Assembly (NCBI RefSeq): GCF_004352915.1
Contig: NZ_SJSY01000067.1
Coordinates: 148,709-212,708 of the forward strand
From: Flavobacterium zhairuonense
Lineage (GTDB): Bacteria; Bacteroidota; Bacteroidia; Flavobacteriales; Flavobacteriaceae
DNA: 64,000 nt
Direction: 5' to 3'
This document shows positions 50,336 through 58,976 of the stretch, piece by piece. Position 1 is the stretch's first letter; each line of letters starts with the position of its first letter. The position numbers were made by a program, and so were the translations under genes. The notes beneath the pieces are model-generated. The model did no database searches and had not been told where the DNA came from. It saw nothing but the letters and a program-made list of their open reading frames with translations.

Positions 50336-50355
50336 TTGTTGAATAAACAAAAATA
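50336..50355 (-). promoter_or_regulatory. -7 box and short palindrome upstream of the CarH-like gene
   Basis: TATTTTTG on the minus strand (50348-50355) fits the -7 box. TTGTT-GAATA-AACAA (50336-50350) overlaps it and could be an operator, but it is short and AT-rich. Confidence 0.35.
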
Positions 50356-50545
50356 AAATAAAATCTGAAAAAACCTTTAAAACTTTATCAAAATGATCGA
50401 TATTTAAGAGTTTGTAGTAACATACTGATTTAATTGGGTTAAAAGAGGCTTTTTTTCTGTACGATTTTACTTTTTTAACAGATAATTCGCAACTATTTAG
50501 AGTCAATCTAAGATGGTTTTTTGCGAAATCTATAGAAAAACAAAC

Positions 50546-50573
50546 AGCCTGTAGATAAATTTCTACAGGCTGA
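50546..50573. terminator. Terminator after the TPR gene
   Basis: AGCCTGTAGA pairs with TCTACAGGCT around about six bases, with T-rich sequence on both sides. It ends the leftward TPR gene. Confidence 0.8.
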
Positions 50574-50592
50574 TTTTTATTTTATGCTTCAA

Positions 50593-51093
50593 TTATTTGC
50601 AAAAAGTGGCTTTGTTTTTTATAGCGCTTTGGCTTCCTAATTCAACTGCTTTCGAAAAATCTTTGCAGGCATTTTTCTTGTCGCCAATTTTATTATAAGC
50701 CAAGCCTCTCAAATTGTAGGCTATATAATCTTTTGGGTTTAGGCCTAATGATGAAGTACAGTCGGCAATTGCTTCGTTATAGTTCATCAATTTGTAATTT
50801 ACATTTGCTCTTCCTGTAAAAGCATCGGCGTTCATACTGTCTAATTCGATGGTTTTGCTAAAGTCTGCTAATGCTCCTTTTAAGTCATTAAGCTTTAGTT
50901 TTGCTACACCACGGTTTTGGTAAGCTTCAACAAATTTAGAGTTCATGCTGATAGCTTTGGTGTAATCAGCGATGGCGCCTTTTGTGTTTCCTGCTTCGGC
51001 TTTTTTCATGGCTTTGTCAAAGTAAGCCGTTGCAGATTGTGCCCACGAAGAGCAAGTAATCATAATAAATGATACTAAAAGTAGGTTTTTCAT
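50593..51093 (-). CDS. Secreted TPR-repeat protein
   Basis: The 166-residue protein has a signal peptide (ending CSSWAQS) and about four TPR units: TAYFDKAMKKAEAGNTKGAIADYTKAISMNSKF, AYQNRGVAKLKLNDLKGALADFSKTIELDSMN, AFTGRANVNYKLMNYNEAIADCTSSLGLNPKD and AYNLRGLAYNKIGDKKNACKDFSKAVELG. TPRs mediate protein binding; the partner is unknown. It is on the same strand as the CarH-like gene but separated by a terminator. Confidence 0.85.
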   Translation of the reverse strand: MKNLLLVSFIMITCSSWAQSATAYFDKAMKKAEAGNTKGAIADYTKAISMNSKFVEAYQNRGVAKLKLNDLKGALADFSKTIELDSMNADAFTGRANVNYKLMNYNEAIADCTSSLGLNPKDYIAYNLRGLAYNKIGDKKNACKDFSKAVELGSQSAIKNKATFCK

Positions 51094-51203
51094 AAACTAA
51101 TTTGGGATTAGTGATTAATTATTTCCAAACGAATTTAATGAAGTTTTGTTTTGTAAGAGAATTTCTTTTGTGAAATAAATGTAAACCTGTTGTGTGTAAT
51201 TAA

Positions 51204-51345
51204 TTCAAACACATAGAAACATAGATTTAGGATGCTTAAAAAAGGCGTTTCACTTGTTTTAAACAAACATAGTTGGCTATGTGTTAGAAACAGGTTTCTT
51301 TTTAAGCTCTTTTCAGAAATAAAATCTATGTTTCTATGTGTTGAA
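51204..51345. repeat. Inverted-repeat element family A, copy 3 (opposite orientation)
   Basis: Ends AAACACATAGAAACATAG and CTATGTTTCTATGTGTT. Inside, AAAAAAGGCGTTTCAC appears inverted compared with the copies at 39391 and 45731, along with a CTATGTGTTAGAAACAGGTT hairpin half. It lies between the DUF4256 gene and the TPR gene. Confidence 0.88.
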
Positions 51346-51371
51346 TAAAAAAAATATAACCAATGCTTTAA

Positions 51372-51929
51372 TTAAATTTTCAAAAAGCCACGAAAACCTC
51401 TCGCAGCATAATAAGATTCTGCGCCATTATGATACAGAAAAACCCTGCCATAACGGAAATCGCAAAATACTGCGCCGCCAAGTTTTCGAACGTCTTCTGG
51501 CGTTGCAATCCAGCTTGAAGTCTTGGTGTCAAAATTTCCAAGTTCTTGTAATTGTCTGTATTGTTCTTCGCTCAAAAGCTCGATTCCCATTTCTTCGGCC
51601 ATATCAATGGCGCTGTTTTTTGGCTTGTGTTCTTTTCTTGAATCCAAAGCTTTTCTGTCGTAGCAAAGACTTCTTCGCGATTTCGGACTTTCGGCAACGC
51701 AATCGAAAAAAACATATTCGTCTGAATTTTTGTCGTAGCCCACAACATCTGGTTCGCCTTCCGTTTTTTCCATTTGCAAAAGCGACCAAAGTTTTTCGGG
51801 ATTAGCAATAAGTTTTGCTTCTACTTTTGGCCATTCAATATCCTTGTGTCTGTTTCTGTTTTTTTCAAAGCGAATTTTCAAGATACTTATGAGCTGTTCT
51901 TGTTCTTCTTGCGAAATCGTATTTTTCAT
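51372..51929 (-). CDS. DUF4256 family protein
   Basis: This 185-residue soluble protein matches DUF4256, with KPSRRSLCYDRKALDSRKEHKPKN-type centre (SPKSRRSLCYDRKALDSRKEHKPKN) and a C-terminal GGAVFCDFRYGRVFLYHNGAESYYAARGFRG. The fold resembles a small alpha/beta protein; the function is unknown. It is the last gene of the ArsR-led leftward operon (gap of 18 bases to the DNA repair gene). Confidence 0.85.
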   Translation of the reverse strand: MKNTISQEEQEQLISILKIRFEKNRNRHKDIEWPKVEAKLIANPEKLWSLLQMEKTEGEPDVVGYDKNSDEYVFFDCVAESPKSRRSLCYDRKALDSRKEHKPKNSAIDMAEEMGIELLSEEQYRQLQELGNFDTKTSSWIATPEDVRKLGGAVFCDFRYGRVFLYHNGAESYYAARGFRGFLKI

Positions 51930-51947
51930 GATGTGGTTTTTTGATTT

Positions 51948-52613
51948 TTACTTTTGTCGGCGAACCATTTCGTTGATCCAAATTGGGGCAAAAGGAGAAG
52001 TGCAACCTTTTGAAGTTGGATAATCTCGATAAATGCCCAATTTTTCTCCAATGGCTAATGCGCGCGCTCGGTATTCGGGAAATTTAATCCCGATTTGTGC
52101 CAAAGTGCTGTTCATCGTCCATTGTACTTCTGGCGCGGCGGTTGGCATTTCGTTTTCAATTCTGTCGAGCAAAGCCGGCAAATCCAGAATATCTGGATTT
52201 CGGGCAACGCATCCGCTAGTCAGGCTCCATCCCGCACGCCCGTGCATTACATCGGTCGAATGCATCCAGGCTTGTCGCAAAGTTTCGCGATCTGAATACT
52301 CTTTTATGATATAAGAATAAAACCAATCGGCAATATGAACGAATTTTTCCGAAGAAACCATTTTGGCAATTTGTTCTTTCGAAAGTTTTTCTGGTTCAAT
52401 AATTAGAATGGCTAAAAAACGTGCGTCAGCATTTCCAGTTTCCCAAAGCTCTAAAGCCAATTCATGATTGGTTTTGATTTTTTTTGCCAATGCTCGAATA
52501 TCGCCCATTTTTACGCCAAATTGATTTTCGCTGGCGCCTCGTTTTTTATTTTGAGCAAATACTTTTGGATCGCCAATAGCTTTGAGTTTTTCTAAAATAT
52601 CGTTTGCTGTCAT
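51948..52613 (-). CDS. DNA alkylation repair protein, AlkD-like
   Basis: The 221-residue protein is made of HEAT-like helical repeats and matches the AlkD family, which removes alkylated purines. Markers are GDPKVFAQNKKRGASENQFGVKMGDIRALAKKIKTNHELALELWETGNADARFLAILI and WMHSTDVMHGRAGWSLTSGCV. It lies in the ArsR-led operon between YdeI and DUF4256 genes. Substrate is inferred from family. Confidence 0.82.
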   Translation of the reverse strand: MTANDILEKLKAIGDPKVFAQNKKRGASENQFGVKMGDIRALAKKIKTNHELALELWETGNADARFLAILIIEPEKLSKEQIAKMVSSEKFVHIADWFYSYIIKEYSDRETLRQAWMHSTDVMHGRAGWSLTSGCVARNPDILDLPALLDRIENEMPTAAPEVQWTMNSTLAQIGIKFPEYRARALAIGEKLGIYRDYPTSKGCTSPFAPIWINEMVRRQK

Positions 52614-52642
52614 CTTAATTTAGGTTTTAATGAAAAGGAAAA

Positions 52643-53221
52643 TTAGTCATTTAAGCCTTTTCCGTCAAGAATATTCTGGCGGTGTTTTTCAACTCTGGCT
52701 TCTCTTGTTTTGGCTTGTTTTGGTTGAGAAAAGTGTAGTAAATATGCTCTTTGTCTGCCTGGAGTCAAGGCTTCAAAAGCTTTTTTCAAGTCTGGGTTTT
52801 CGTCTAATTTCTTTTGAAATTCATCTGAAACAGGAAAATCTGAAGTTTTTTTCAAGATGACTTTTAAACCTGCTTTTTCAATTTCAATTGCTTCGTAGAT
52901 GTAAGCTTTTAAAATAGGCTTCAAATCGATAATCTCCTGCAGATTTGTAAAACGTATGTGACGAGCCGCTTGCACATTTTCAGATTGCTGAATCAAAATT
53001 CCGTCAGTGTCATTTAACAATGCGCCTTTGAAGAATAAAAAAGCGCAATACTCCTTAAAAGCATGAATTAAAACAACATTGCTATCTCGGTACATATAAC
53101 AAGGATTTCCCCATTTTAATTCTTCGGTAAGTTGGCATTCAAGAGCAATGGTTCGCATTTGTTCCAGCTCTTCCTGCCATTTTGTGGCTTTGTCAAAGAA
53201 AAAATCAACTTTCGGATTCAT
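52643..53221 (-). CDS. YdeI/OmdA-type protein with DUF1801 domain
   Basis: The 192-residue protein has a DUF1801-type N-terminal part (MRTIALECQLTEELKWGNPCYMYRDSNVVLIHAFKEYCAFLFFKGALL) and the YdeI/OmpD-associated C-terminal (ALTPGRQRAYLLHFSQPKQAKTREARVEKHRQNILDGKG). Its function is unknown; members are linked to stress responses. Part of the ArsR-led operon (11-base gap to DoxX). Confidence 0.83.
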   Translation of the reverse strand: MNPKVDFFFDKATKWQEELEQMRTIALECQLTEELKWGNPCYMYRDSNVVLIHAFKEYCAFLFFKGALLNDTDGILIQQSENVQAARHIRFTNLQEIIDLKPILKAYIYEAIEIEKAGLKVILKKTSDFPVSDEFQKKLDENPDLKKAFEALTPGRQRAYLLHFSQPKQAKTREARVEKHRQNILDGKGLND

Positions 53222-53232
53222 TATTTATAAGT

Positions 53233-53610
53233 TTAAGCGTTAATGAGTTTTCGTTCCGCGGGTCTAAAATACCAAGAAATCACGGTGAGGATTAATAATA
53301 ACGTTGGACCAAAGAAATCTTTTGCACCGTCATTTGCCGCAAAATGTGAAAATATCGCGCCAGACATGGCAAAGAAAAATCCGGCGTAAGCCCATTCTTT
53401 CAGTAACGGAAATTTTGGAGCTAACACGGTTAAAACGCCCAGTAATTTCCAAACTCCTAATAAAATTAGTAAATAAATTGGATAACCCAAATGCGACATT
53501 CTATCTGTTTCGTCTTTTGACTGAAGCAATTGTACAATTCCTGTCGCTGTCATTCCTAGTGCTAACCAAAGCGTAGCGACCCAATAGATAATTTTGTTTC
53601 TTTTTGTCAT
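53233..53610 (-). CDS. DoxX family membrane protein
   Basis: This 125-residue protein has four hydrophobic helices (about 8-27, 45-65, 75-95 and 100-118) with the DoxX-like GYPIYLLILLGVWKLLGVLTVLAPKFPLLKEWAYAGFFF. Function varies within the family. It lies seven bases downstream of the AHSA1 gene in the ArsR-led operon. Confidence 0.83.
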   Translation of the reverse strand: MTKRNKIIYWVATLWLALGMTATGIVQLLQSKDETDRMSHLGYPIYLLILLGVWKLLGVLTVLAPKFPLLKEWAYAGFFFAMSGAIFSHFAANDGAKDFFGPTLLLILTVISWYFRPAERKLINA

Positions 53611-53617
53611 GATACAT

Positions 53618-54085
53618 TTATTTTAGTTTGTTACAAATTTCTTCTAATCGATTGTGAGCCATATTTAGGCCTTGCTTAAATGGTAATTGTAGCATTTGAT
53701 CCCTCAAATCTGTTGATTTGTAAACAATCTGCATAGTGAGTTTGCTTTTGGAATCGGTTACTTTTTCAAATTCTAAAAATTCCAGCTGAACGGCAAAAGG
53801 TGAGTTTTCCATTTCAAATGTTCTCGTGATTTTTTCATTTGGAACAAATTCATGAATAACGCCATTCATTTGAACAACAACATTTCCTTTTGCATCGCTG
53901 GTTTCAAATTGATAACTGCCATGTTTTTTGCTTTCAAGTTTTAGCACTTTGGTTCCCATCCATTGCGCTACAATTTCAGGTTCTATATAAGCCTTGAAAA
54001 GCAATTCGACTGGCAAATCAAAATCACGCGTAATTACGAGTTCTTGTTTATCATCTTGAGCATTTATTTTCGTTTTTAATTCCAT
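53618..54085 (-). CDS. SRPBCC/AHSA1 domain protein
   Basis: The 155-residue protein has the activator-of-Hsp90-ATPase-like START fold: TRDFDLPVELLFKAYIEPEIVAQWMGTK at the start and QGLNMAHNRLEEICNKL at the end. These are often encoded right after an ArsR regulator, as here (five-base gap). The ligand or partner is unknown. Confidence 0.87.
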   Translation of the reverse strand: MELKTKINAQDDKQELVITRDFDLPVELLFKAYIEPEIVAQWMGTKVLKLESKKHGSYQFETSDAKGNVVVQMNGVIHEFVPNEKITRTFEMENSPFAVQLEFLEFEKVTDSKSKLTMQIVYKSTDLRDQMLQLPFKQGLNMAHNRLEEICNKLK

Positions 54086-54090
54086 AACGG

Positions 54091-54414
54091 TTAATTTTCA
54101 GGTTTGTAGTTTTTCATTATATCTTCAAGTTTGTTGAATCTTTCGTCCCACATTTGGCGAAACGGTTCTATAAAATCGGCTATTTCTCTCATTTTTTTTG
54201 CATTAATTGTATAATGAACTTCGCGTCCGTTTTGTGTTTGCTGCAATAATTCGCATTCCGTCAGAATTTTTAAATGTTTTGAAACTGTTGGGCGCGCAGT
54301 GTCAAAGTTGGAGGCTATTGCACCAGCAGTCATAGAATGTGAAGTCACCAAAAGTAATATAGCTCTTCGTGTAGGATCGGCTATTGCCTGAAATACATCT
54401 CTTCTTAAATTCAT
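54091..54414 (-). CDS. ArsR-family transcriptional regulator
   Basis: This 107-residue winged-helix regulator has [68 protein letters not shown], the typical ArsR/SmtB core. No Cys-based metal site is seen, so it is likely of the metal-free type common in AHSA1/DoxX operons. It leads a leftward six-gene operon (ArsR, AHSA1, DoxX, YdeI, AlkD-like, DUF4256). The upstream promoter carries two direct repeats (54416-54461), a probable operator for self-control. Confidence 0.9.
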   Translation of the reverse strand: MNLRRDVFQAIADPTRRAILLLVTSHSMTAGAIASNFDTARPTVSKHLKILTECELLQQTQNGREVHYTINAKKMREIADFIEPFRQMWDERFNKLEDIMKNYKPEN

Positions 54415-54415
54415 A

Positions 54416-54461
54416 ATATGAAGTTATTTGGCTACAAATTTATATGAAGTCATTTGGCTAC
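54416..54461 (-). promoter_or_regulatory. Direct-repeat operator candidate at the ArsR promoter
   Basis: ATATGAAGTTATTTGGCTAC (54416-54435) and ATATGAAGTCATTTGGCTAC (54442-54461) are 20-base direct repeats with one mismatch, 26 bases apart (start to start). They bracket the -7 box TAAATTTG (minus strand, 54435-54442), as expected for repressor sites. Confidence 0.7.
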
Positions 54462-54466
54462 GCAAA
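54435..54466 (-). promoter_or_regulatory. Promoter of the ArsR operon
   Basis: On the minus strand TTTG (54463-54466) and TAAATTTG (54435-54442) are spaced by 20 bases. Transcription would begin near 54428, 14 bases ahead of the ArsR ATG. Confidence 0.65.
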
Positions 54467-54665
54467 TTTTTTAACAACTTTTTTTGTAATTATTTGATTG
54501 TCTGAGTGTTTTCAAGGGGGTGGAAGATTTTTGCTTTTCAGAAAAATTAATAAAAGAGAAATAATTGCTTTTGAAAAATTATTTCTGTTGTGTTTGTTTT
54601 AATTTTAAAGAAAATTAGAAAGTCAAATGCTACTTTGAAAAAAGTGCCGATTAATAAGTTTAGAT

Positions 54666-55151
54666 ATGAAAAAAATTCTAGTATTGTTTTTATTGAATGT
54701 TTCGATTGGAGTTTTCGCACAAGCGGCAAAAGATTCTGAATTGTTTTTGGCACTAAAGAAACACGACAGCATTTTCTTTGAAAAGAGTTTTAATCAATGC
54801 GATATTGCTTTTCTGGAAAAAGCGATTCATCCTGATTTGGTTTTTTATCACGATCAGGGTGGCATTCAGAATAAAAAGATTTTTTTAGAAAATGTCAAAA
54901 AGAATATCTGCGGGAAGGGTCCTCAAAAGCCAATCAGGAAAGTAAAACCAGAAAGTTTGGAAGTTTATCCGCTTTATAGCGAAGGAAAACTTTATGGAGT
55001 TGTCCAGACGGGAATACATGATTTTTATTTGAGAGAAGCAAATAAACCGGATGTTTTTACCAGTGAAGCCAAGTTTACTCATGTTTATCTTTTGATCAAT
55101 AACCAATGGGTTTTGAAAGAGGTTTTGAGTTTTGATCACAAGAGTAAATAA
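54666..55151 (+). CDS. NTF2-like (DUF4440) secreted protein
   Basis: The 161-residue protein has a signal peptide (ending GVFAQ) and a cone-shaped NTF2/SnoaL-type domain: DIAFLEKAIHPDLVFYHDQGGIQNKKIFLENVKKNICG and THVYLLINNQWVLKEVLSFDH. Similar proteins bind or convert small molecules, but the pocket residues here give no substrate. It is monocistronic and convergent with the CocE/NonD gene. Confidence 0.78.
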   Translation: MKKILVLFLLNVSIGVFAQAAKDSELFLALKKHDSIFFEKSFNQCDIAFLEKAIHPDLVFYHDQGGIQNKKIFLENVKKNICGKGPQKPIRKVKPESLEVYPLYSEGKLYGVVQTGIHDFYLREANKPDVFTSEAKFTHVYLLINNQWVLKEVLSFDHKSK

Positions 55152-55199
55152 GAGAGATATTTGCAATTGCCGTTATAGAAGATATTGTGGAGATATTAT

Positions 55200-56942
55200 T
55201 TATTTCCAAACCGGGATTTTTATGAAACTGTCATTATACCATTTTATTTTTAAAGGTTCTTTAGCGTCTTTGATCGTTTCGTCGCTGACCTCTTTTCCTG
55301 TTCCATAATTTAATTGTGCAAACGCATTTTTATTGACATTGATGACTACAAGCAAACGGCTTCCTTTGTTTACTTGCTTGCTGATCAAATGTGTATTTGA
55401 GAAAGAAATCGTTTCTATTTCGTTTGTTTTTAATAAAGTTCTTTTGGTACTATCTTTCGCATAACTGGCACGGCCAATAAAATAAGATAAATGAAAATAC
55501 TCTCCATTAGGCATTACTTCATAAAGCGTAACTCCTAAATCCATATCTTTTTTGTTGATGCGGGCTTTTATTTCTCCTAAAAAAGAACCGTTTATCAAGA
55601 TTGGATTTTTTAAAGGTTCACTTATAAAAGCGCAACCACTTGTCGTGTCGATTTCTTTTCTAATTATAGGATCGGGATAATATTCATTGTTGAATGTTTG
55701 TCTGTCGGCAAAATCTACTTCTTGGTAAAGCCATTTTTTTTGACTTGGTTTTTTGTTTTCCAAAGCATAAAACTGGCCTGACTTTTTATCGGTTAAATAC
55801 AGTTTAAGAAAACTGTTGTGCATTTTATCAAGCGAGGACGTACTTCGCCATTCGTTTGTTCCCATGACTTGATAGTTGATTTTATCTTTCAGTATTTCCG
55901 GTTTAGTACCATTTTTTAAAATATAATCGAACCATTCGTAGGTTGTTTTTTTAATATTAAATAATGCAGTTGGATCAACAGTATAACCATATAGATTTTT
56001 TTCACCGCCCATTTGAGTCCCGAAATGCCCGTACGGACCAATAACCAAATAAATAGGCGCTTTTGGATTATACTTTTGAAGTTCTCTTAAATAATATAAA
56101 CTAGAATTTTGAGAGTCGTTATAATATCCGTCAAAAGCTAATACCGGAATGTTTATTTGAGCAAAATCTTTTTCAAAAGGAGCCATTTTTTGCCAATATT
56201 CATCAAATGAAGGATGCGTAATCCAGCGATGGAATAACTTGTTAGGATGATCGTCTATGCTGTCCAGTTTTTTATAGGCAACACCTGTTTCCCACCATTT
56301 GAACATCATTTTTCTGAAACGTTGTCGGTCATTTCCAGCAATAGTGTCCAAAGATTTATTGTTGCCTACATAAAAAGACCATTCGTAATTGGGATTTATA
56401 AAAACATTATTTTCCATAGGAAGTCCCATTCCTGGTCTATTAGCAACAGCTGGAACTATAGTTTTGAGTGCGGGATGCATTTTTTTGCAAGCTGCCCATT
56501 GCGTGAAACCATTGTAGCTTCCGCCGTACATTCCGACACTTCCGTTGCACCATTTTTGTTTGCTGACCCAGTCAATAACATCATAGGTGTCATTGGCCTC
56601 GTGTTCGTAAGGAATGATTTCTTCAGGACTAAATCTTTTGCCTCTGCTGTAGGCCATAACGCCAATATAATCTTTGTCCGCGGCTTCTTTTAAAGATCTT
56701 AGATCTCGACCTTTGTCTCTGACGTAAATAGTAAATTGCAGAATAACAGGTTTTGGGGTGTGATTGCCTTTCTTTTGAACAACCATTGCAGATATAAGCG
56801 CACCATCTCGGGTTTTGATCATCACGCTATCCTGAATATCATAAGCGCTTTTAAAATCTTCTGATTTTGTAGCTTGCGTTTGTTGCGAAAATGCTTTTGC
56901 AAATACAAGAATTAAAAAAAATATGCTGTAAATAAATTTCAT
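55200..56942 (-). CDS. CocE/NonD family hydrolase
   Basis: This 580-residue secreted enzyme (signal peptide to AFSQQ) belongs to the X-Pro dipeptidyl-peptidase/CocE/NonD family of serine hydrolases, which cleave esters, peptides or acyl groups. The alpha/beta core has the nucleophile elbow GMYGGSYNGFTQW (Ser near 145), an acidic region VLAFDGYYNDSQNS (near 270) and IGPYGHFG (His near 300); a C-terminal jelly-roll follows. It lies 23 bases downstream of a LytTR response regulator gene, so may be under its control or in its operon. The substrate is unknown. Confidence 0.82.
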   Translation of the reverse strand: MKFIYSIFFLILVFAKAFSQQTQATKSEDFKSAYDIQDSVMIKTRDGALISAMVVQKKGNHTPKPVILQFTIYVRDKGRDLRSLKEAADKDYIGVMAYSRGKRFSPEEIIPYEHEANDTYDVIDWVSKQKWCNGSVGMYGGSYNGFTQWAACKKMHPALKTIVPAVANRPGMGLPMENNVFINPNYEWSFYVGNNKSLDTIAGNDRQRFRKMMFKWWETGVAYKKLDSIDDHPNKLFHRWITHPSFDEYWQKMAPFEKDFAQINIPVLAFDGYYNDSQNSSLYYLRELQKYNPKAPIYLVIGPYGHFGTQMGGEKNLYGYTVDPTALFNIKKTTYEWFDYILKNGTKPEILKDKINYQVMGTNEWRSTSSLDKMHNSFLKLYLTDKKSGQFYALENKKPSQKKWLYQEVDFADRQTFNNEYYPDPIIRKEIDTTSGCAFISEPLKNPILINGSFLGEIKARINKKDMDLGVTLYEVMPNGEYFHLSYFIGRASYAKDSTKRTLLKTNEIETISFSNTHLISKQVNKGSRLLVVINVNKNAFAQLNYGTGKEVSDETIKDAKEPLKIKWYNDSFIKIPVWK

Positions 56943-56965
56943 GGATTCATTTTTGTTTTGAAAGT

Positions 56966-57679
56966 TTAAAGCCCGTTGCTGTTTTTGAATTTAACCGATT
57001 GGCGATTGGAAGCTTCTAGTAATTCTCCTGTCTTAAGCTTAATTTGTAATCTTCCACCATCTATTCTGTGTACCTCTTGGATGTATTTTACATTAATGAT
57101 TTCGGTTCTATTTATTCTGAAAAAAGTGTTTTTATCAAGCAGTTCTTCCCATTGTTTGAGCGAGCGTCTTTGTAAAGCTTTTTTGTCCCGAAAAAATAGT
57201 CGGGTGTAATTTTCTAGTGATTCGATTAAATAAATTTCGTCTGTGCGGATGAAGAATCTTTTTTCACCATCTTTAATAAAAATCTGTCGATCTTCTGATG
57301 CAATTGTTTCAGATTCTGATTTAATCGTATTTCTTATTTTTTCAATTGCTTTTGCAAAACGTTCTTCTCTTATGGGTTTCATTAAGTAGTCTAAAGCATT
57401 GACCTCAAATGCTTGTACGGCGTATTGATCATAAGCTGTGGTAAACAATATCTGTGGTACAATGTCTAAAGATTCTAATAAATCAAAACCGGATTTTTCT
57501 GGCATCTGAATATCTAGGAAAACTAAATCAGGTTGTTCAGATTCGATCAAACGTTTTGCGTCATCAGCATTTTCAGCTTCGGCGATAAGAACAAAGTCAT
57601 CGTAAGGTTTTAAGGCTCTTTTTAATTCCTCTCGCGATAATCGCTCATCATCTACTATTATAACTTTTATCTTTTTCAT
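56966..57679 (-). CDS. LytTR-type response regulator
   Basis: This 237-residue regulator has a receiver domain (1-120: VDDERLSREELKRAL, phosphoacceptor Asp in VFLDIQMPEKSGF) and a LytTR DNA-binding domain (about 135-237: IFIKDGEKRFFIRTDEIYLIESLENYTRLFF). It overlaps the histidine kinase gene by four bases and forms a two-component pair with it. Its target sites are not seen. The CocE/NonD gene next to it may be a target. Confidence 0.92.
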   Translation of the reverse strand: MKKIKVIIVDDERLSREELKRALKPYDDFVLIAEAENADDAKRLIESEQPDLVFLDIQMPEKSGFDLLESLDIVPQILFTTAYDQYAVQAFEVNALDYLMKPIREERFAKAIEKIRNTIKSESETIASEDRQIFIKDGEKRFFIRTDEIYLIESLENYTRLFFRDKKALQRRSLKQWEELLDKNTFFRINRTEIINVKYIQEVHRIDGGRLQIKLKTGELLEASNRQSVKFKNSNGL

Positions 57680-58734
57680 TTTGATGGAATTAAAATGGTT
57701 GCCAAAACAGTTTCGTTTTCGGTCTCTTTAATTTCAAAAGAAGCATTTCCGCTGTATTGAAGTTGAAGTCTTTCTCTTAAATTATTCAATCCGATGCCTG
57801 AATTTTCACTATCGATATTTAGTCTTCCCGAATTCTGAACACTGATTTTTATGAAATTGTTTTCTATTTCGACTTTTAGATTTATAAATCCGCCAAATTT
57901 TCTTTTTTCAATTCCGTGTTTTATTGCATTTTCAACGAGCGACTGAATGCTCAAAGGCAAAATCAAATGTTCTGATACATCTGGATTAATTTCTATATTT
58001 ATTTTTAGCCGTTCTTCAAATCGCATCTTTTCTAATTCGAGATAATCTTTGACAAGGCTGATTTCATGATTAACAGAAATGAATCGCACAAAATTATTGT
58101 TTAACGAATTTCGTAATAGCTCAGATAAAAGGTCAATTGCTCTTCTCGCTAGATCTGGATTTTCTATAATGAGGTATTTTATGTTATTCAAAGAATTAAA
58201 GAAAAAGTGCGGATTAAGTTGTGTGCTGAGGTTTTGTAATTGAGCTTCTTTTATAATAAGCGACAAGCGCGCATTTTCTTTTACCGTTTCTAGTTCGAGT
58301 CTTGAATAATGGTAAAGATGATAGGCTAAAAGCCATACAGACATCAGTCGGGTTCCGGTAATGAAAACCTGCAGTTGTGTCAATTTGAAAAAAGCAGAAA
58401 AAGAAAGCGTCATGCTTTTTAAGACGAGAAGGCGAATCAAATAAAGTTTGAGGACAATTGCGATCGTGTATAACACAGAAAGAACTAAAACACTTAGTAT
58501 AATTCTTGGAATCAATTTTTTTAGATTGAGTTTGTGCCATCCTTTTCTGATTGCAAAATTTCGGTAAAGATGCGTCAATGTAATACCAATCGCGATATCG
58601 AAAATGAAATCTAGCAAACCCATTTCCCAAATGAAATATTCACTTAAAAAAAAGCCCGAAAATCCCCAGTACAAAGCGGCCGAAGTCCATCCGATAAGTT
58701 GTATTTTCCAGTAATTTGATACAGATATATTCAT
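57676..58734 (-). CDS. LytS-type sensor histidine kinase
   Basis: The 352-residue membrane kinase has about four N-terminal helices (about 15-125), a linker, and a His_kinase-type catalytic part: QLNPHFFFNSLNNIKYLI (phosphorylated His near 178), VENAIKHGIEKRKFGG (N-box) and GIGLNNLRERLQLQYSG (G-box). It probably senses an envelope or extracellular signal. It is coupled to the LytTR gene by overlapping codons. Confidence 0.9.
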   Translation of the reverse strand: MNISVSNYWKIQLIGWTSAALYWGFSGFFLSEYFIWEMGLLDFIFDIAIGITLTHLYRNFAIRKGWHKLNLKKLIPRIILSVLVLSVLYTIAIVLKLYLIRLLVLKSMTLSFSAFFKLTQLQVFITGTRLMSVWLLAYHLYHYSRLELETVKENARLSLIIKEAQLQNLSTQLNPHFFFNSLNNIKYLIIENPDLARRAIDLLSELLRNSLNNNFVRFISVNHEISLVKDYLELEKMRFEERLKINIEINPDVSEHLILPLSIQSLVENAIKHGIEKRKFGGFINLKVEIENNFIKISVQNSGRLNIDSENSGIGLNNLRERLQLQYSGNASFEIKETENETVLATILIPSK

Positions 58735-58976
58735 TTTAAAAGCAATGATTATTTTAATGCTTTAGTAAAGATATTTCTCTATTACAGATTGAACAAATAA
58801 AAGTAGAGGAACGGAAAATAATAAGTGATGAGTGTAGAATTTTACATTATTGGATAATGGAAAAATAAAATTGAGCTTAAATTGGGAATGGCTGATGGAT
58901 GGAAATGAAAAGGGGGAGTCTGAATATGTTGAAATTGATTAGAAAAGATTTCACTGCTATTTGTTTGTAGTTTGTA

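Noticed and set aside
50330..50506. Upstream extension of the CarH-like regulator by 59 codons
   Set aside because: The MerR helix-turn-helix begins right after the ATG at 50329; the extra part is Phe/Lys/Leu-rich and contains the probable promoter.
51338..51805. Open rightward frame of 155 codons
   Set aside because: It is the complement of the well-supported DUF4256 gene and starts inside a repeat element.
54547..54753. Leftward frame of 68 codons
   Set aside because: It overlaps the start of the NTF2-like gene and is Phe/Leu/Ile-rich with no family signal.
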